From: Azorinus chamasolen
Taxonomy: Eukaryota; Mollusca; Bivalvia; Cardiida; Solecurtidae
Direction: 5' to 3'
Length of the DNA stretch: 64,000 nucleotides
Assembly (NCBI GenBank): GCA_963576725.1
Contig: OY755243.1
Span: forward strand, 37,867,243-37,931,242
Of the stretch, positions 41,137 through 51,871 are shown one piece after another (position 1 is the first letter of the stretch; each line of letters opens with the position of its first letter). The notes under the pieces were generated by a model. That model searched no databases, was not told where the DNA came from, and saw only the letters and a list, made by a program, of their open reading frames with translations. The position numbers and the translations under genes are program-made.

Positions 41137-42355
41137 ACACTTTTTGTCCGGACGATAACTTCAATATGCCTGATGCCAGTTGATTGAAACTTCATATATG
41201 GAAAGAGCATAATGAGAGGAAGTGTCATGCACAAGGTCCATAACTCTGGCTTCACTAATATTGGAGTTATTGCCCTTTGTAAAAAAAATCACACTTTTTT
41301 GTCCGGACGATAACTCCTATATGGCTCATGCCATTGGATTGAAACTTCATATATGGAAAGATCATGACGAGAGGAAGTGTCATGCACAAGGTCCATAACT
41401 CTGGCTTCACTAATATTGGAGTTATTGACCTTTGTAAAAAATATCATAAATTTTCGTCCGGACAATAACTTCAATATGCCTGATGCCAGTTGATTGAAAC
41501 TTCATATATGGAAAGAGCATAATGAGAGGAAGTGTCATGCACAAGGTCCATAACTCTGTATTCACTAATATAGGAGTTATTGCCCTTTGTAAAAAAATCC
41601 AAACTTTTTTGTCCGGATGATAACTTCTATATGGCTCATGCCATTGGATTGAAACTTCATATATGGAAAGATCATAACGAGAGGAAGTGTCATGCACAAG
41701 GTCCATAACTCTGGCTTCACTAATATTGGAGTTATTGCCCTTTGTAAAAAAAATCTCAATTTTTTGTCCGGATGATTACTCCTATGTGACACATGCCATT
41801 GGAGTGAAACTTCATACATGGAACGATCATGTTAACAGAAAGTGTCATGCATAAGATCCTTAACTCGAGCTGCAATAAATTTAGAGTAATTGCCCCTTGT
41901 ACATTTGTTTAATTCTTTCTTGTCCGGACGATAACTCCTACATGGCTCTTGCCATCGTATTGAAACTTCATACATGGAAAGAGCATGATGAGAGAAAGTG
42001 TCATGAACAAGGGCCATAATTATGGCTTCAATACTTTTGGAGTTATTGCCCTTTGTTACATTTTTTGGCCGATCAATAACTCCTGTTCAACTGATGCTAT
42101 TGGAATGACATTTTATTTTTGGAAAGAGCATGATTAAAGTAAGTGTCATGCACAAGGGCCATAAATCTGGTATCAGTATTTTTGGAGTTATTAGCTGTTA
42201 TCATTTTCTTCTTGAAAAATGTAGTGTGGAAAACGCATAATGAGGGGAAGTATCATTCATCAAGACCATAACATTTTTAGTGATTTCCCTTTACATAAAA
42301 AATTATTGTTTTTATTAGAGGGGAGACATCCGTTTTTGTGACAAAAACCTCTAGT
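41011..42355 (+). mobile_element. pearl-like (Helentron-associated) element, ~155-bp tandem core
   Basis: Starts ATGTCTCCCCCCATATTTAT followed by GGGGGAGACAT (small hairpin), then a GTCT/GTCC microsatellite at 41061-41136. A ~155-bp unit follows, starting TTTTTGTCCGGACGATAACT at 41141, 41296, 41451, 41606, 41761 and ~41917, with weaker copies to ~42200. It ends GAGGGGAGACATCCGTTTTTGTG. The minus frames of 60-97 residues here are all repeat read-through. Confidence 0.8.
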
Positions 42356-42359
42356 TTTT

Positions 42360-43060
42360 AACTGCCGGTATTCAGTACAAAAATTAATGCAATAGATAAA
42401 TAATATACATGTATACATGTATATAGATAAATTAAAAAATAATCAGAATTTGGTACAGGCTTTCTTCCTTTTCCTCTCATAGACATAGTCATAGTATCAA
42501 AACACTTTCTATCCTGATGAAAAACAATTACATGATTGTATTGTTATTGGTAAAACATTTGAAAACTAAACAATCACTACGTCATTCTGCAATCTGAACT
42601 TCTGAAAACTGCACTTGTATACAATTTCGACCTTCATTCATGAAGGTATTTGTTCAGATATATATTTTTTCACCTGGTAAAATATTTGGAATGAAGATCA
42701 TATGCATTTCATTTCAGCTTTAAAGAAATTGATGATTGCTAGTGTGTTTCTATCGGCAAAACAGTCAGGTTTAAGTACAATACTTGAAAATAAGTTTAAT
42801 TGTGCAATTAATTCTTCAAAGTAAAAAACAAATGATGCAATTATTACCCACTTTAAATCATTTTTGTTTCATTTTAAGTGAGGTGTAAAGCTTTTATTGC
42901 TGTGTTTTATTTGAATACCAGAGATGTATGTTTTTATTTCAAGGATTTCGGTATTTGACTAATATATGCATATGCAATTAAAGCTTAAGAATTTATATAC
43001 ATGTACATGTATGATTACCTTAAATTAATATTCAGAATCCTATAAGCAAAACTGGAATGC
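42360..43060. other. no feature seen
   Basis: AT-rich unique DNA. Confidence 0.4.
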
Positions 43061-43179
43061 CTTTTTAAAACAGTTTGGATTCAAATAGAATGGCCCTTAG
43101 TTAAAGTTGAACCCAATTTTTGTAACACCCAGAGTGCACTTTTGTACACAAAGGTAGTATTGGTTGTACTTGAAACAAG

Positions 43180-43405
43180 CAATAATCTAACCTACGACTG
43201 TCTATGCCTTTGCAATTTTACAGAATGGACCTAGATCAGACTGCTGATCCTCTCTTATTTGCCTATGAAACAATACATGTATAGATGTGACTATGGTTTT
43301 TGCCATGGCCAAAATTTCCTGTGTTCATATGCCATATAAAAATGAATCATCATCGGACATTGTTATTACTTACATGAATACATGTATTCATGGAGTAAAG
43401 GGTAA
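43180..43405 (+). mobile_element. TTAA MITE, type A, degenerate
   Basis: CTACGACTGTCTATGCCTTTGC, GGACCTAGATCAGACTGC / GATCCTCTCTTATTTGC, arm TTTTTGCCATGGCCAAAAT, end TATTCATGGAGTAAAGGGTAA. Confidence 0.55.
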
Positions 43406-43439
43406 AGTAGACATTTTGCTGAGCATACTAAAATTTGAA

Positions 43440-43608
43440 AGGAATGTTACTGTTAGTGTCACAGATCCAATGGAGCAAATGCTGTATTTATCACAATGGT
43501 TTCAAAACTACTCAATTCTAAATTTGATCTTTTTGTTAGTAAATGGTCCTTTTCGGTAGATTTTTCAAAGAGTTTAGGGCTAAAAATAGCCTATGAGGGA
43601 ATGGGTTA
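43440..43608 (+). mobile_element. TTAA MITE type B, left part lost
   Basis: GGAGCAAATGCTGTATTTATC, CACAATGGTTTCAAAACTAC, end ATGAGGGAATGGGTTAA. Confidence 0.65.
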
Positions 43609-43611
43609 ATG

Positions 43612-43733
43612 CATGACCAAAGGAATTAAATGCAGAATGCTTCTATAGGACCTTTCTGCATTACTTTCATCATGCATTCAGCTGTCACCAGCTTCTACGA
43701 CCTGATGATTGCATTAAGGGGATTTTACTGTAA
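43612..43733. mobile_element. type D element, partial
   Basis: AATTAAATGCAGAATGCTTC / CTGCATTACTTTCATCATGC around CTATAGGAC, then AAGGGGATTTTACTGTA. Confidence 0.55.
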
Positions 43734-43796
43734 TTATAAAGATTGTTAAATAGAATTTAGAGTAAAACATTCATAATTATCATATGACAAAATAGG

Positions 43797-43893
43797 TTAA
43801 CCCTTTCCTTCATAAATATGCCTTTGCTAACAGAGTAGATCCAGATCAGATGGCTCCGATAGAAGCCATGAATAGCCATGGCGTAAAGGGTTG
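43797..43893 (+). mobile_element. short deletion derivative of a type A MITE
   Basis: TTAACCCTTTCCTTCATAAA, GTAGATCCAGATCAGATGGC, GCGTAAAGGGTTGA. 97 bp, only outer ends and half the core. Confidence 0.6.
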
Positions 43894-43894
43894 A

Positions 43895-44810
43895 AAGCAT
43901 CTCATTTTGATCCAAGCAAATGCCAATCAGGTCAGACTTGGCTGAATAAGAGTTACAATTAATGCAGATGAGATGCTAACCAGTTTCATTTGTCATCATT
44001 GGCATGCTGTACGTGTTATAAAGAAGAAATGTCTACCTATAGCATTGACTCAGACTTCAATATTTGTTCAAGAGGATTTCTCATTGATAAAGATGTAAAT
44101 TATATGTACCATGTCTTGTTGTGTCTGTGGTTTTGTGGTCAGATAAATCCGCCTACACTGAGAAAAAGATATCTCTATGCAAAATTGAGGAACTCTTAGC
44201 TTGTGTACTATGATATCCTAGAGGGGGACTCCATTTCCAATTGTATTACAATTATACTGCAGGAAGCAACTAAACTTTGACTCTAAATTCCTGGAGCTAC
44301 AAGTCACAGTACATGTATAGGAAAGTTCTGCAGTGAATTTTAATATTCAAATGAACAGATAGTGAACTATCACAGTTCTTAATAATTGTATATTTCTTTT
44401 TTCAAACAAAATGAATGAAATTAAATAAGGCATCATATTATGTACACAATGATACGGCTTGTTATACATGTATGTGCATTTATTGCACAGTGGATTTCTT
44501 TTATTTATAATGCTGTATATTTTAAGTGCAGAGCATATTTCATATATATGCAGCTTTATGAATTGAAATTTTTAAAGACAAACTGACCAAAACACTGAAG
44601 ATTTTTGTAAATTTCAGTTATGGGCAGTATTATTACATTAACTGAGCTTGAATAGGTAAATTCTTTAAACCTACTCTGATATAAAAATTATATATAAGAA
44701 AAACCTCCCAAAAATGCAAGCATTTATTATAGGGGTATACATATTACTTGAACTTGCTGTTGGCCTGTTTGTGAAATCTCCTGCAAAGAGTTTGGATTCT
44801 GATAAGATGC
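43895..44810. other. no gene; F-like remnants at the start
   Basis: TTTTGATCCAAGCAAATGCC and GCAGATGAGATGCTAACCAG at 43910-43985 are F-core remnants. The rest is AT-rich with no clear element. A 69-codon frame at 43990 has no support. Confidence 0.35.
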
Positions 44811-44816
44811 TGAGTA

Positions 44817-45000
44817 TTAACCCATTCCCTCATAGGATATTTTTAGATCCGAACCACTGAATAAATCTACCCACAAGGAGCATTAACCAGAGAAATGGAA
44901 TTTTTTAGAATTTTGTAGTTTGAAACCATTGTTCACAATGGGTTCAGCAGGTGACTTTTACAGAGGCGTAGAAAGGCGTATTTATGGAGGAAAGGGTTAA
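44817..45000 (-). mobile_element. TTAA MITE type B, hairpin deleted
   Basis: TTAACCCATTCCCTCATAGG ... TTATGGAGGAAAGGGTTAA. TTGAAACCATTG meets TTCACAATGGGTTC directly. Confidence 0.75.
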
Positions 45001-45004
45001 ATTG

Positions 45005-45370
45005 GACATATCAATTGTATAAGGATATAGACTGTCGACGCTGTGAAAATGATTTTTGGTAAAACAAAATGAATGAATGCCATGCTTTATAAGTTGAAAA
45101 ATGAAATTGTGGATAAAATATGCTGAGCATGCTATAGGTGAAATATTTTCATTTTATTGCCAATAATTTAACCTGAACTGAAAATGCACTTGGTATGATA
45201 GTATGCTTCATAGATTGTTGAAGATGAAAAGGAAGTCTATTCTTCAGAAGTCATTAGTCATGCTAGGTGTTCCAGTGAATTGCCAAAATATGCTTTTGTT
45301 TGAAACACTAAGTTCATGGTATGGTTGCATTAAAATTAACTTTAAGCATGCTATGGGTGAAATCATGAAA
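45005..45370. other. no feature seen
   Basis: AT-rich. TTTAAGCATGCTATGGGTGAAATC resembles GAGCATGCTATAGGTGAAATA 210 bp earlier, a weak direct repeat. Confidence 0.35.
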
Positions 45371-45375
45371 CTGCT

Positions 45376-45616
45376 TAACCCTTTCCCTCATATAAACATG
45401 TTTTCACGCATTTGCAAACAGAGAAGACCCAGCTCCTTGAGGAGCTGTCTGATCAGGGTCTGCTCTGTTTGCTAATAGAATTTGATTGATCTGGTTCTTT
45501 ACTTTCTAAAATGTCTACTATATTTTCACCTTCCATATTTCTTTATATCTATTTTTTAATGAATATGAAGTAGGTATTGAAATTTGGCCTAAATACAGAA
45601 CAGGGAAAGGGATAAA
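45376..45616 (+). mobile_element. TTAA MITE, type A2
   Basis: TTAACCCTTTCCCTCATATA ... ACAGGGAAAGGGATAA. The hairpin is AGCTCCTTGAGGAGCT. Long arm TTTACTTTCTAAAATGTC. Confidence 0.75.
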
Positions 45617-45619
45617 TTT

Positions 45620-45800
45620 TACATGTTTGATCCTGATGGGGTACTATAAGTAACTTGATGTCTCATCAGCATCTAAGTTGTTTGACAATCATATTATGTT
45701 TGTGGGTTATATGGAAGAGCCTGTAGGCTGTCAATTCTAAGATGATGTGCCTGCAATATTTTTGCATGCTAAAAATTAATGAGGGTCATAATCTGTAGAT
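45620..45800. mobile_element. type F element, degenerate
   Basis: GATCCTGATGGGGTACTATAAG and CATCTAAGTTGTTTGACAATC. Confidence 0.35.
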
Positions 45801-45805
45801 GAAGC

Positions 45806-46012
45806 TTAACCCTTTAACACTGAATTATCAAAGTGGAATAGTGCATCAGTGGTTAATTATAGAGCTTACTCAGTATGAAAGACTTAAACTTTTTAGTGGA
45901 ATTTGAATGAAAAAGAGGGCAGATCCTGATCAGAGGGCTCTTTTAGTAGTTCTCTGACTTGGGTCTACACTGTTTGCAAATGACAGTGCATGCACTGTGA
46001 AAGTGTTTAAGA
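45806..46012. mobile_element. type E element
   Basis: TTAACCCTTTAACACTGAATT, core GCAGATCCTGATCAGAGGGC / TTCTCTGACTTGGGTCTACAC, then TGACAGTGCATGCACTGTGAAAG and GTTTAA. ATTATCAAAGTGGAATAG recurs in the other E copies. Confidence 0.6.
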
Positions 46013-46014
46013 CT

Positions 46015-46560
46015 TTCTCTTTTGTGAAAACCAGAATTGTTGATGTTTAGCATGCTCAGCTGGTTGAAGATTTTTATTTTTTTTAATCATAGATAGTTAT
46101 TGTTTTATACATACAATGTGTATAAAATATATGTATGCATTTGCAGTCTTATTCAAAAAAAAAAAAAAATCTGTCATCAGACATTTTTGAGTTGACTCAG
46201 AACTGTTGCAGATTATTGCTTGGTTCTTAATCTGTAGCAAGAAAGGGTCTCACCCACCTCAGTTCATGGAGTACGAAAAGTTTAACCACATTTTCTTTCT
46301 TGATGTAATGGCTAATTGCCTTCTGATGACTATAAGCACCTTCTGACAGCTGATATATAGCTGGATAGGTAGTTTCCCAGGTTAAGGAACACAGAGGGAA
46401 ATTTGCAGATCAACAGATAATCTTGACATTAATTGTATAACAAGACGTTGAAAAGTCAGTCATTATGTCTTCAAAAACAGCTGATGCTAAGGATGAACGT
46501 TATGGGAAAGTTTACGGAGACTGAATTACCAGTATTGACCTTGTCGAAAATGTGTTGGAA
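46015..46560. other. no feature seen
   Basis: AT-rich with a 15-base A tract near 46156. Confidence 0.4.
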
Positions 46561-46564
46561 TTGT

Positions 46565-46819
46565 TTACGATATACTAAAATATATTCCATGAATATTCAT
46601 GTCAGAAATAATGACATCATAAAGATTTATTAGATTAATTTTTATAACAGCACATGCACACTGACATTTTTGGCCATGGCAGAAGCTGTTGAATTATATC
46701 TTTTATTTCATAAGCAAACAGAGTAGACTATGATCAGACAGCGCCTACAGGAGCCATCTGATCTTGGTCTACACTGTTTGTGAAGGCGTAGAAAGACATA
46801 TTCATGGAGGAAAGGGTTG
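46565..46819 (-). mobile_element. TTAA MITE, type A
   Basis: ATGAATATTCATGTCAGAAA, arm TTTTGGCCATGGCAGAAGCTG, core ATGATCAGACAGCGCC / GAGCCATCTGATC, end CATGGAGGAAAGGGTTGA. The outer left end is lost. Confidence 0.65.
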
Positions 46820-46990
46820 ATACAATTACCAATGAAGAATCGGTCTGAATGTGTTCTTTGAAACTGTAAAATACAGTCTTGCACTATAATGCATAATTTT
46901 TAGCTATGTCTGCACTTTGTATAAAAGGTAAACACAAACTTAATTGAAGCTGTCCACCTATAACTACCGGTACACGCATTCTGAAATAAT

Positions 46991-47248
46991 ACAACCCATT
47001 CCCTGTTGCATATTTATTTAAGAAATAATGACATCATGAATATTTATTAGTTATTTTTTCATTGTGGCATAATGTTATGTACACAGGTTATTTTAGTATT
47101 GTTTAATGTTAGAAACTGTATAATCAGATTTATTATAATATCATAAGCAAACAGAGTAGACCCTGATCAGACTGCTCCTATAAGAGCCATCTGATCTGGG
47201 TCTACTCTGTTTGCAAAGGTGTAAAAACGCTTTTATATGAGGGTTAAT
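46991..47248 (-). mobile_element. TTAA MITE, type A
   Basis: ACAACCCATTCCCTGTTGCAT ... TATATGAGGGTTAA. Core ACCCTGATCAGACTGCTCC / GAGCCATCTGATCTGGGTC. Confidence 0.65.
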
Positions 47249-47249
47249 A

Positions 47250-48140
47250 CTGATATACTCAGAAAGTAGGGCTTTTTCCACAATTATATCAGTAATGATA
47301 AATTATCAGAAGTTGTCACCGAAAAAGAAAATCAAATGGAAACAGAAGTATTCTTTTTACTGTGTTAGCTTAGATTGCTAGAGATTCACAGGGAATACAA
47401 GAGATTGGCCTTTGTAGATTGCGATTTAATCCCCTGAACAAACGGAAACATAACTTCTGACATAAACTGGGATTAGGCATATTATTTCCACCGATTTGGA
47501 CTTTATAAATCCCCTTTGATCTGAGTCTTTGGTTTAATCTAATCCCAGAACTTCTCACTTTGACTCTATAGCTAAGTGTGGATATATGGCTGGTCTTGTA
47601 TTTGTCTCGTCAGCAGTTACAGTCTATTAGCACATTTATTTGTCCGAGAGTGTCAGAATTAATGTTATGCATGGCAGGCTTTGATTGAAGGAGGTCTACA
47701 TTTCTTTGTCTTCTAACTCTATCCTTATGATTCATGGGCATAAACCTTCCATAAACTACTATTAATGCACATTATGTCAAAATCTAGGATTAAGTGGAAA
47801 TTTAAGACAAGACTGAAATGCAATTATAACACCTCCTTTCATTTTATGTAAGGTGAATTGTAAATCAACAAATGATCCAAATATTTTAAGAAATAACTGT
47901 AACTATGGTCAAGATCAAGACTGCTTGTCACTGATGTTAATTAAATGATCTTTTTTTAAAAATTGTTTCACATGTATGGTAAAGATATGTTGTAAACACA
48001 TTTATAAGTTTTAATTAAATCTTATCACATGATGAGTGACTTTGATATTCTTAAAAAATAGTTTTGATCCAAATGAGATGAGAGGTAACTTGTAATAACA
48101 CAAAATAGATAATATCTCTCAGTATCTAAATAATGATGGA
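47250..48140. other. no convincing feature
   Basis: Unique AT-rich DNA. A 62-codon minus frame at 47370-47558 has no splice or domain support. Confidence 0.35.
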
Positions 48141-48143
48141 ATC

Positions 48144-48393
48144 TTAACCCTTTCCCTGTTCTATGTTTATTACAAATTTCAATACCTACTGAATATTCGT
48201 GGACAAAAAGGTTATTATGAAATATGGAAGGTGGAGCATTGGAGCCATTTTAGAAAGTAAAGACACAGATCTTTGAAATTCTATTAGCAAACAGAATAGA
48301 CCCTGATCAGATGGCTCCTCTAGGAGCCGTCTGATCTGGGTCTACTCTGTTTGCCAATGCGTGAAAACACGTTTATATGAGGGAAAGGGTTAA
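48144..48393 (-). mobile_element. TTAA MITE, type A2 (250 bp)
   Basis: TTAACCCTTTCCCTGTTCTA ... ATATGAGGGAAAGGGTTAA, hairpin GATGGCTCCTCTAGGAGCCG. A full-length copy. Confidence 0.85.
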
Positions 48394-48437
48394 ACAAATG
48401 GAACAGAAATAAACTTAAAGGGAGCAATTTTTATGTG

Positions 48438-48566
48438 TCATCTGCTTTAGCACACAGGCATCTGAACTGCTTCATGGGAGTCTATATATACTATATAATA
48501 ACTTATTATATAGTATATTATAGACTCCCATGAAGCGGTTCAGACCCCTGTTGCTTTAGCAGGATG
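48438..48566. repeat. ~129-bp near-perfect hairpin element
   Basis: TCATCTGCTTTAGCACACAGG... pairs with ...CCCTGTTGCTTTAGCAGGATGA. Inner CTTCATGGGAGTCTATA / TATAGACTCCCATGAAG is perfect and the TATATAGTATA-type tip closes it. It is unlike the TTAA types. Confidence 0.8.
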
Positions 48567-48869
48567 ACTCCTAGAGATACATCTACATGGTCTGTTCATC
48601 TGTTTTTCTGTCACACTTTTTGCTTCACACTTTTGTCAGCAGGTGACACACACATGTTGAAGATTCTTTTTGTAGATGAAAGTTACTCAGTATTCAAGGC
48701 GTTAACTTGGTGTTTGTCGAACCCAGGATGGGACAAGGATCATTATATAGCCATAAAAAATACATAAAATGGTCACCATTTGTCCATAGCCATGAAGGTT
48801 CAATGGCCGTCGATATACCTGACTGGTGGCTTATAGAAATTTTGATGTTGAATTTTTTCATGCTTGTGG

Positions 48870-48980
48870 AAAATTTGTAAATTTTGGATGTAGATGAGAT
48901 GTGTGTTGCCTAACTCAAGATCCAAACTGTTTGACACTGTTTTTACAGATAGAAAATACTTGGCATGCAGAGTTAATGAA
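48870..48980. mobile_element. type F element, degenerate
   Basis: TTTTGGATGTAGATGAGATG / AAGATCCAAACTGTTTGACAC and GGCATGCAGAGTTAA. Confidence 0.45.
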
Positions 48981-49089
48981 CCTTCAAGTAAAATGGTCCC
49001 TCATCGATCCAAGCTTTAGTGCAGGATGAGGGGCATTATATAAACTAGATTTAGAAGTTTCTTCTTAAAGGATAGGAAAGTGAGATCAA

Positions 49090-49340
49090 CTAACCCTCTC
49101 GTCTTTGCATATGGGAATTGAATGTGCTGGCATTGCAGTGAGTGTAGATTCTGATCAGAGGGCTCCTAGAGAAACCATCGGATCAAGAGTCTGTACTGTT
49201 TGCCATTTGAAATTTGGCAAATTTAATACTTTCATAGTTCATACTAGATGGACTCTATCACTAAACACAGGTGGGCCATTTGGCTTTGAATATTCAGCAT
49301 TCAAGAGACTTTCTGTCACCCCTATGTCACACTGACACAT
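49090..49340. mobile_element. type E element
   Basis: CTAACCCTCTCGTCTTTGC, core GTGTAGATTCTGATCAGAGG / CCATCGGATCAAGAGTC, then TTCATACTAGATGGACTCTATC and TTTGAATATTCAGCATTC. Confidence 0.5.
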
Positions 49341-49546
49341 TTGTAAATTGATCTATCTTGTAAACCCTTAACATTAGTACAGTATTATTAAATTGGTATG
49401 GTCGTTTTATAAACTAGTTTTTCTGTTTCAAATTAGAATTTTGCATTTCGTATTTAAGAGGGATGTTTTTGTTTTAATTACCAGATTTGATCAAGATCAA
49501 GAAGGCATATGTATTTATTTAATCTGTATATGATATGTTTCCACAG

Positions 49547-49627
49547 GCAAGCAGTCTGATCATCAGAAAGGATATGGAAAGGAGCATGTCATGTTCCAAG
49601 ATTGACCTGGAACAGCTCAAGATATGA
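49547..49627 (+). CDS. candidate terminal exon, unidentified
   Basis: After GATATGTTTCCACAG (good pyrimidine tract), phase 0 gives ASSLIIRKDMERSMSCSKID then LEQLKI and TGA. The peptide looks like a C-terminal regulatory tail. Another frame is also open (KQSDHQKGYGKEHVMFQD then stop), so the phase is not certain. There is no family match. Confidence 0.28.
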   Translation, partial: ASSLIIRKDMERSMSCSKIDLEQLKI

Positions 49628-50030
49628 GGATGAATATTTTATCTACAAGATATTTCAACTTATTTGCATACAACACTATGGGATACAGTTTATAATCACT
49701 GCAGATAGCTTGTTTTGAGGTTCCATTTAATGATTCTCAACTTATTCAGCCAGTTAATTAAATATTGGAAAGTTTTGAGACTTGTGCAATCTATTTCAGT
49801 TATGCATCCATTATGCTCATGTTACAAATTCATTTGTGACAGCTGTACATGTGTAAATCCTCATTGATATTCAAAAGTGATTTTGACTATAAGTAAATGC
49901 AGTGACATAGCATTGTTTCAGTTCACAATGAAATCTATTAAGACAAAAGAAATCAAAGCAAACATTAAAATAAAACAAAATTGTTTATAAAGAATGGATT
50001 ATTGCATTAGTGCAGCGATATTTTTTTTTC
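49628..50030. other. no feature seen; possible 3' UTR
   Basis: If the exon at 49547 is real, this would be its 3' UTR. No element ends. Confidence 0.3.
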
Positions 50031-50035
50031 TTCAG

Positions 50036-50107
50036 ATCTTTGACTTGTATGAACATTTTTCTGTTCCAGAGACTACAAAAGGTGCTTTTGAAACTGCTCT
50101 TCACTGA
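50036..50107 (+). CDS. candidate exon with stop, unidentified
   Basis: Follows a strong acceptor (TTTTTTTTTCTTCAG). Phase 0 gives IFDLYEHFSVPETTKGAFET then ALH and TGA. A GT after ACAAAAG (50081) could instead be a donor. It could be an alternative last exon to 49547-49627. There is no family match. Confidence 0.28.
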   Translation: MFDLYEHFSVPETTKGAFETALH

Positions 50108-50223
50108 GTATGATTCTTCGAATATCATATCCCAGTACATGTATCTCTTTGATAATTATCAACGAGATTATACTTTGAAAAGTTCCTTACATGACCATAA
50201 TCTGAATTGTTTAACAATTGAAG

Positions 50224-50385
50224 AGTCCTGATTCAGCATTCAGTGTGAAAGGGTATCATTTGCAAGAGGATTTCAAAAATTTATAATGTCCGACAATGTA
50301 GACTTTGATCAGACGGCTCCTCTATGAGTCTCCAGATATTTGGTCTACACTGTTTGCAAACACCAGTACACGTATGTGTTAACTC
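50224..50385. mobile_element. type E element, partial
   Basis: AGTCCTGATTCAGCATTCAG, core AATGTAGACTTTGATCAGACGG / ATATTTGGTCTACACTGTTTGC. Confidence 0.45.
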
Positions 50386-50414
50386 GTTTATTGCAAGTTT
50401 TAGTGAACCAAGGT

Positions 50415-50654
50415 TTAACCCTTTCCTTGTTCTATGTGTAATTCAAATTTCAATACCAACTGATTATTCATCAAATATGGAAGATGGAAAAAAATGTAGT
50501 CATTTTAGAAAGTAACAAAACAGGTCTATCAAATTCCATTAGCATTTACAGAGCAGACCCTGATCAGACGACTCCTATAGGAGCTGTCGAATCTAGGTCT
50601 CCTCTGTTTGCAAGTGCATAAAAATTTATACGTTTATATGAAGGAAAGGGCTAA
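50415..50654 (-). mobile_element. TTAA MITE, type A2
   Basis: TTAACCCTTTCCTTGTTCTA ... ATATGAAGGAAAGGGCTAA, core ACCCTGATCAGACGACTCC. Confidence 0.75.
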
Positions 50655-50800
50655 TTAATGACCATTGTAATTTGAATCCAGATGATACGCCTAGTTTCAT
50701 GGGATGCAAACTAACTTGGCATCCCACCAAGATCCAAACTGTTATAAAACACTGACACTAGTACTGTTTTGGTTTTTTTAAGAAATGGAACTTATAATTT
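50655..50800. mobile_element. type F element
   Basis: AATTTGAATCCAGATGATACGC, GGCATCCCACCAAGATCC and AAACTGTTATAAAACAC. Confidence 0.45.
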
Positions 50801-51525
50801 TTATTATACTTTTAGAATCACTGCTACTAAAATTATTTTTGCTGACGAAAGTTATGACCAGTAATTGTTGAAAGTGTTAAAGAATCACTAGCTGTCAGCA
50901 TTTGTTGTCAAATTGAAATGTAGTGAGGAATAAATTTTTGTTCAGCAAATAAGGCTAGAATTTAAAGTTTTGAAACCTATGGCCATTTTACTGAATACTG
51001 CCAACATTAAAGATTACCATTCTTGCTTTGAAAGAGGAATGCTCAATGTAAGCTAAAAGTTTGTTTTTTTGCAAAAAGATTACTCTAGCCCTAGCCATAT
51101 GAAAAGTAGTCATCATCAGCTGTCCCTATTCTTAATTTTAAATTTCTGAATGGACAAGTTATGATTGGATCTTTAAATAGCTCACAATAAATTGACGTAT
51201 AAGTAATCTGAGATGAGTGTGACCTATTTTGATAGAAAAATTTTATCGGCTGGGTTGGCAAAGAGCGAGAAAAAATTATTAGTGAATAGCCGTAACATCA
51301 CCCAATAACGATAATCAAAATAGGCTTTGAATACATGCTGAGTGCTATTAAAAAGTTCAGTGGTAGGTGTAAAATGATCATTTTGGAAAATTGGGTTTTT
51401 CAGAACATTTTAACATCATAAATGCAAAATTGAAATTACTCTGACCTTTCCTAAACAAAGACTCAATCCAGAATGGACAGAAGGTAGTAAGGTTTTCGAT
51501 CTGTGTCTTCAAGTTTTCCAATTTA
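50800..51525. other. no feature seen
   Basis: AT-rich unique DNA, no exon or element accepted. Confidence 0.4.
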
Positions 51526-51529
51526 TGTC

Positions 51530-51871
51530 CTCACTTCATGTATACCCATGTAAGAAATAATGACAACATGCATATTCATTAGCTGAATTTATAATGAACA
51601 CAGGAATGTTTGGCATTGGCAGAGTTTGTAGAGTCAGACTCAGGTCTATATACCGGTACAGTAAAACCCCACTAATGCGACCACTTAATAAAGAGCCACT
51701 GACGTATAAAGCAGGTGGCTGCTTAATGCAGGACGAAAGTACCTGACTCTGTCTTCCAGAATTATGTCCATATGTGGTGGTCGCATTAGAGGGGTTTTAC
51801 TGTACATGTAATTTCATAAGTAAACAGAGCAAAGACGTGAAAAGGTGTTTGTATGAGGTAAAGGGTTAAAG
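51530..51871 (-). mobile_element. type A MITE interrupted by type D
   Basis: ATTTATGTCCTCACTTCATG, arm TTTGGCATTGGCAGAGTTTG, then type D, then ATTTCATAAGTAAACAGAGC and TATGAGGTAAAGGGTTAA. Confidence 0.7.
51659..51802. mobile_element. type D element with TA target duplication
   Basis: CAGTAAAACCCCACTAATGC / GCATTAGAGGGGTTTTACTG ends, TA on both sides (51657-51658, 51803-51804). Removing it and one TA gives ACCGGTACATGTAATTTCATA, which matches the type A arm at ~63810. The ends and TA site fit pogo/Tigger-type elements. The internal hairpin is shortened. Confidence 0.8.

Noticed and set aside
40962..42017. Overlapping minus frames of 60-97 codons with repeated IYEVSIQWHEP-like text
   Set aside because: Tandem core of a pearl-like element. 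The ~155-bp unit is not a multiple of three and the frames fall out of phase.
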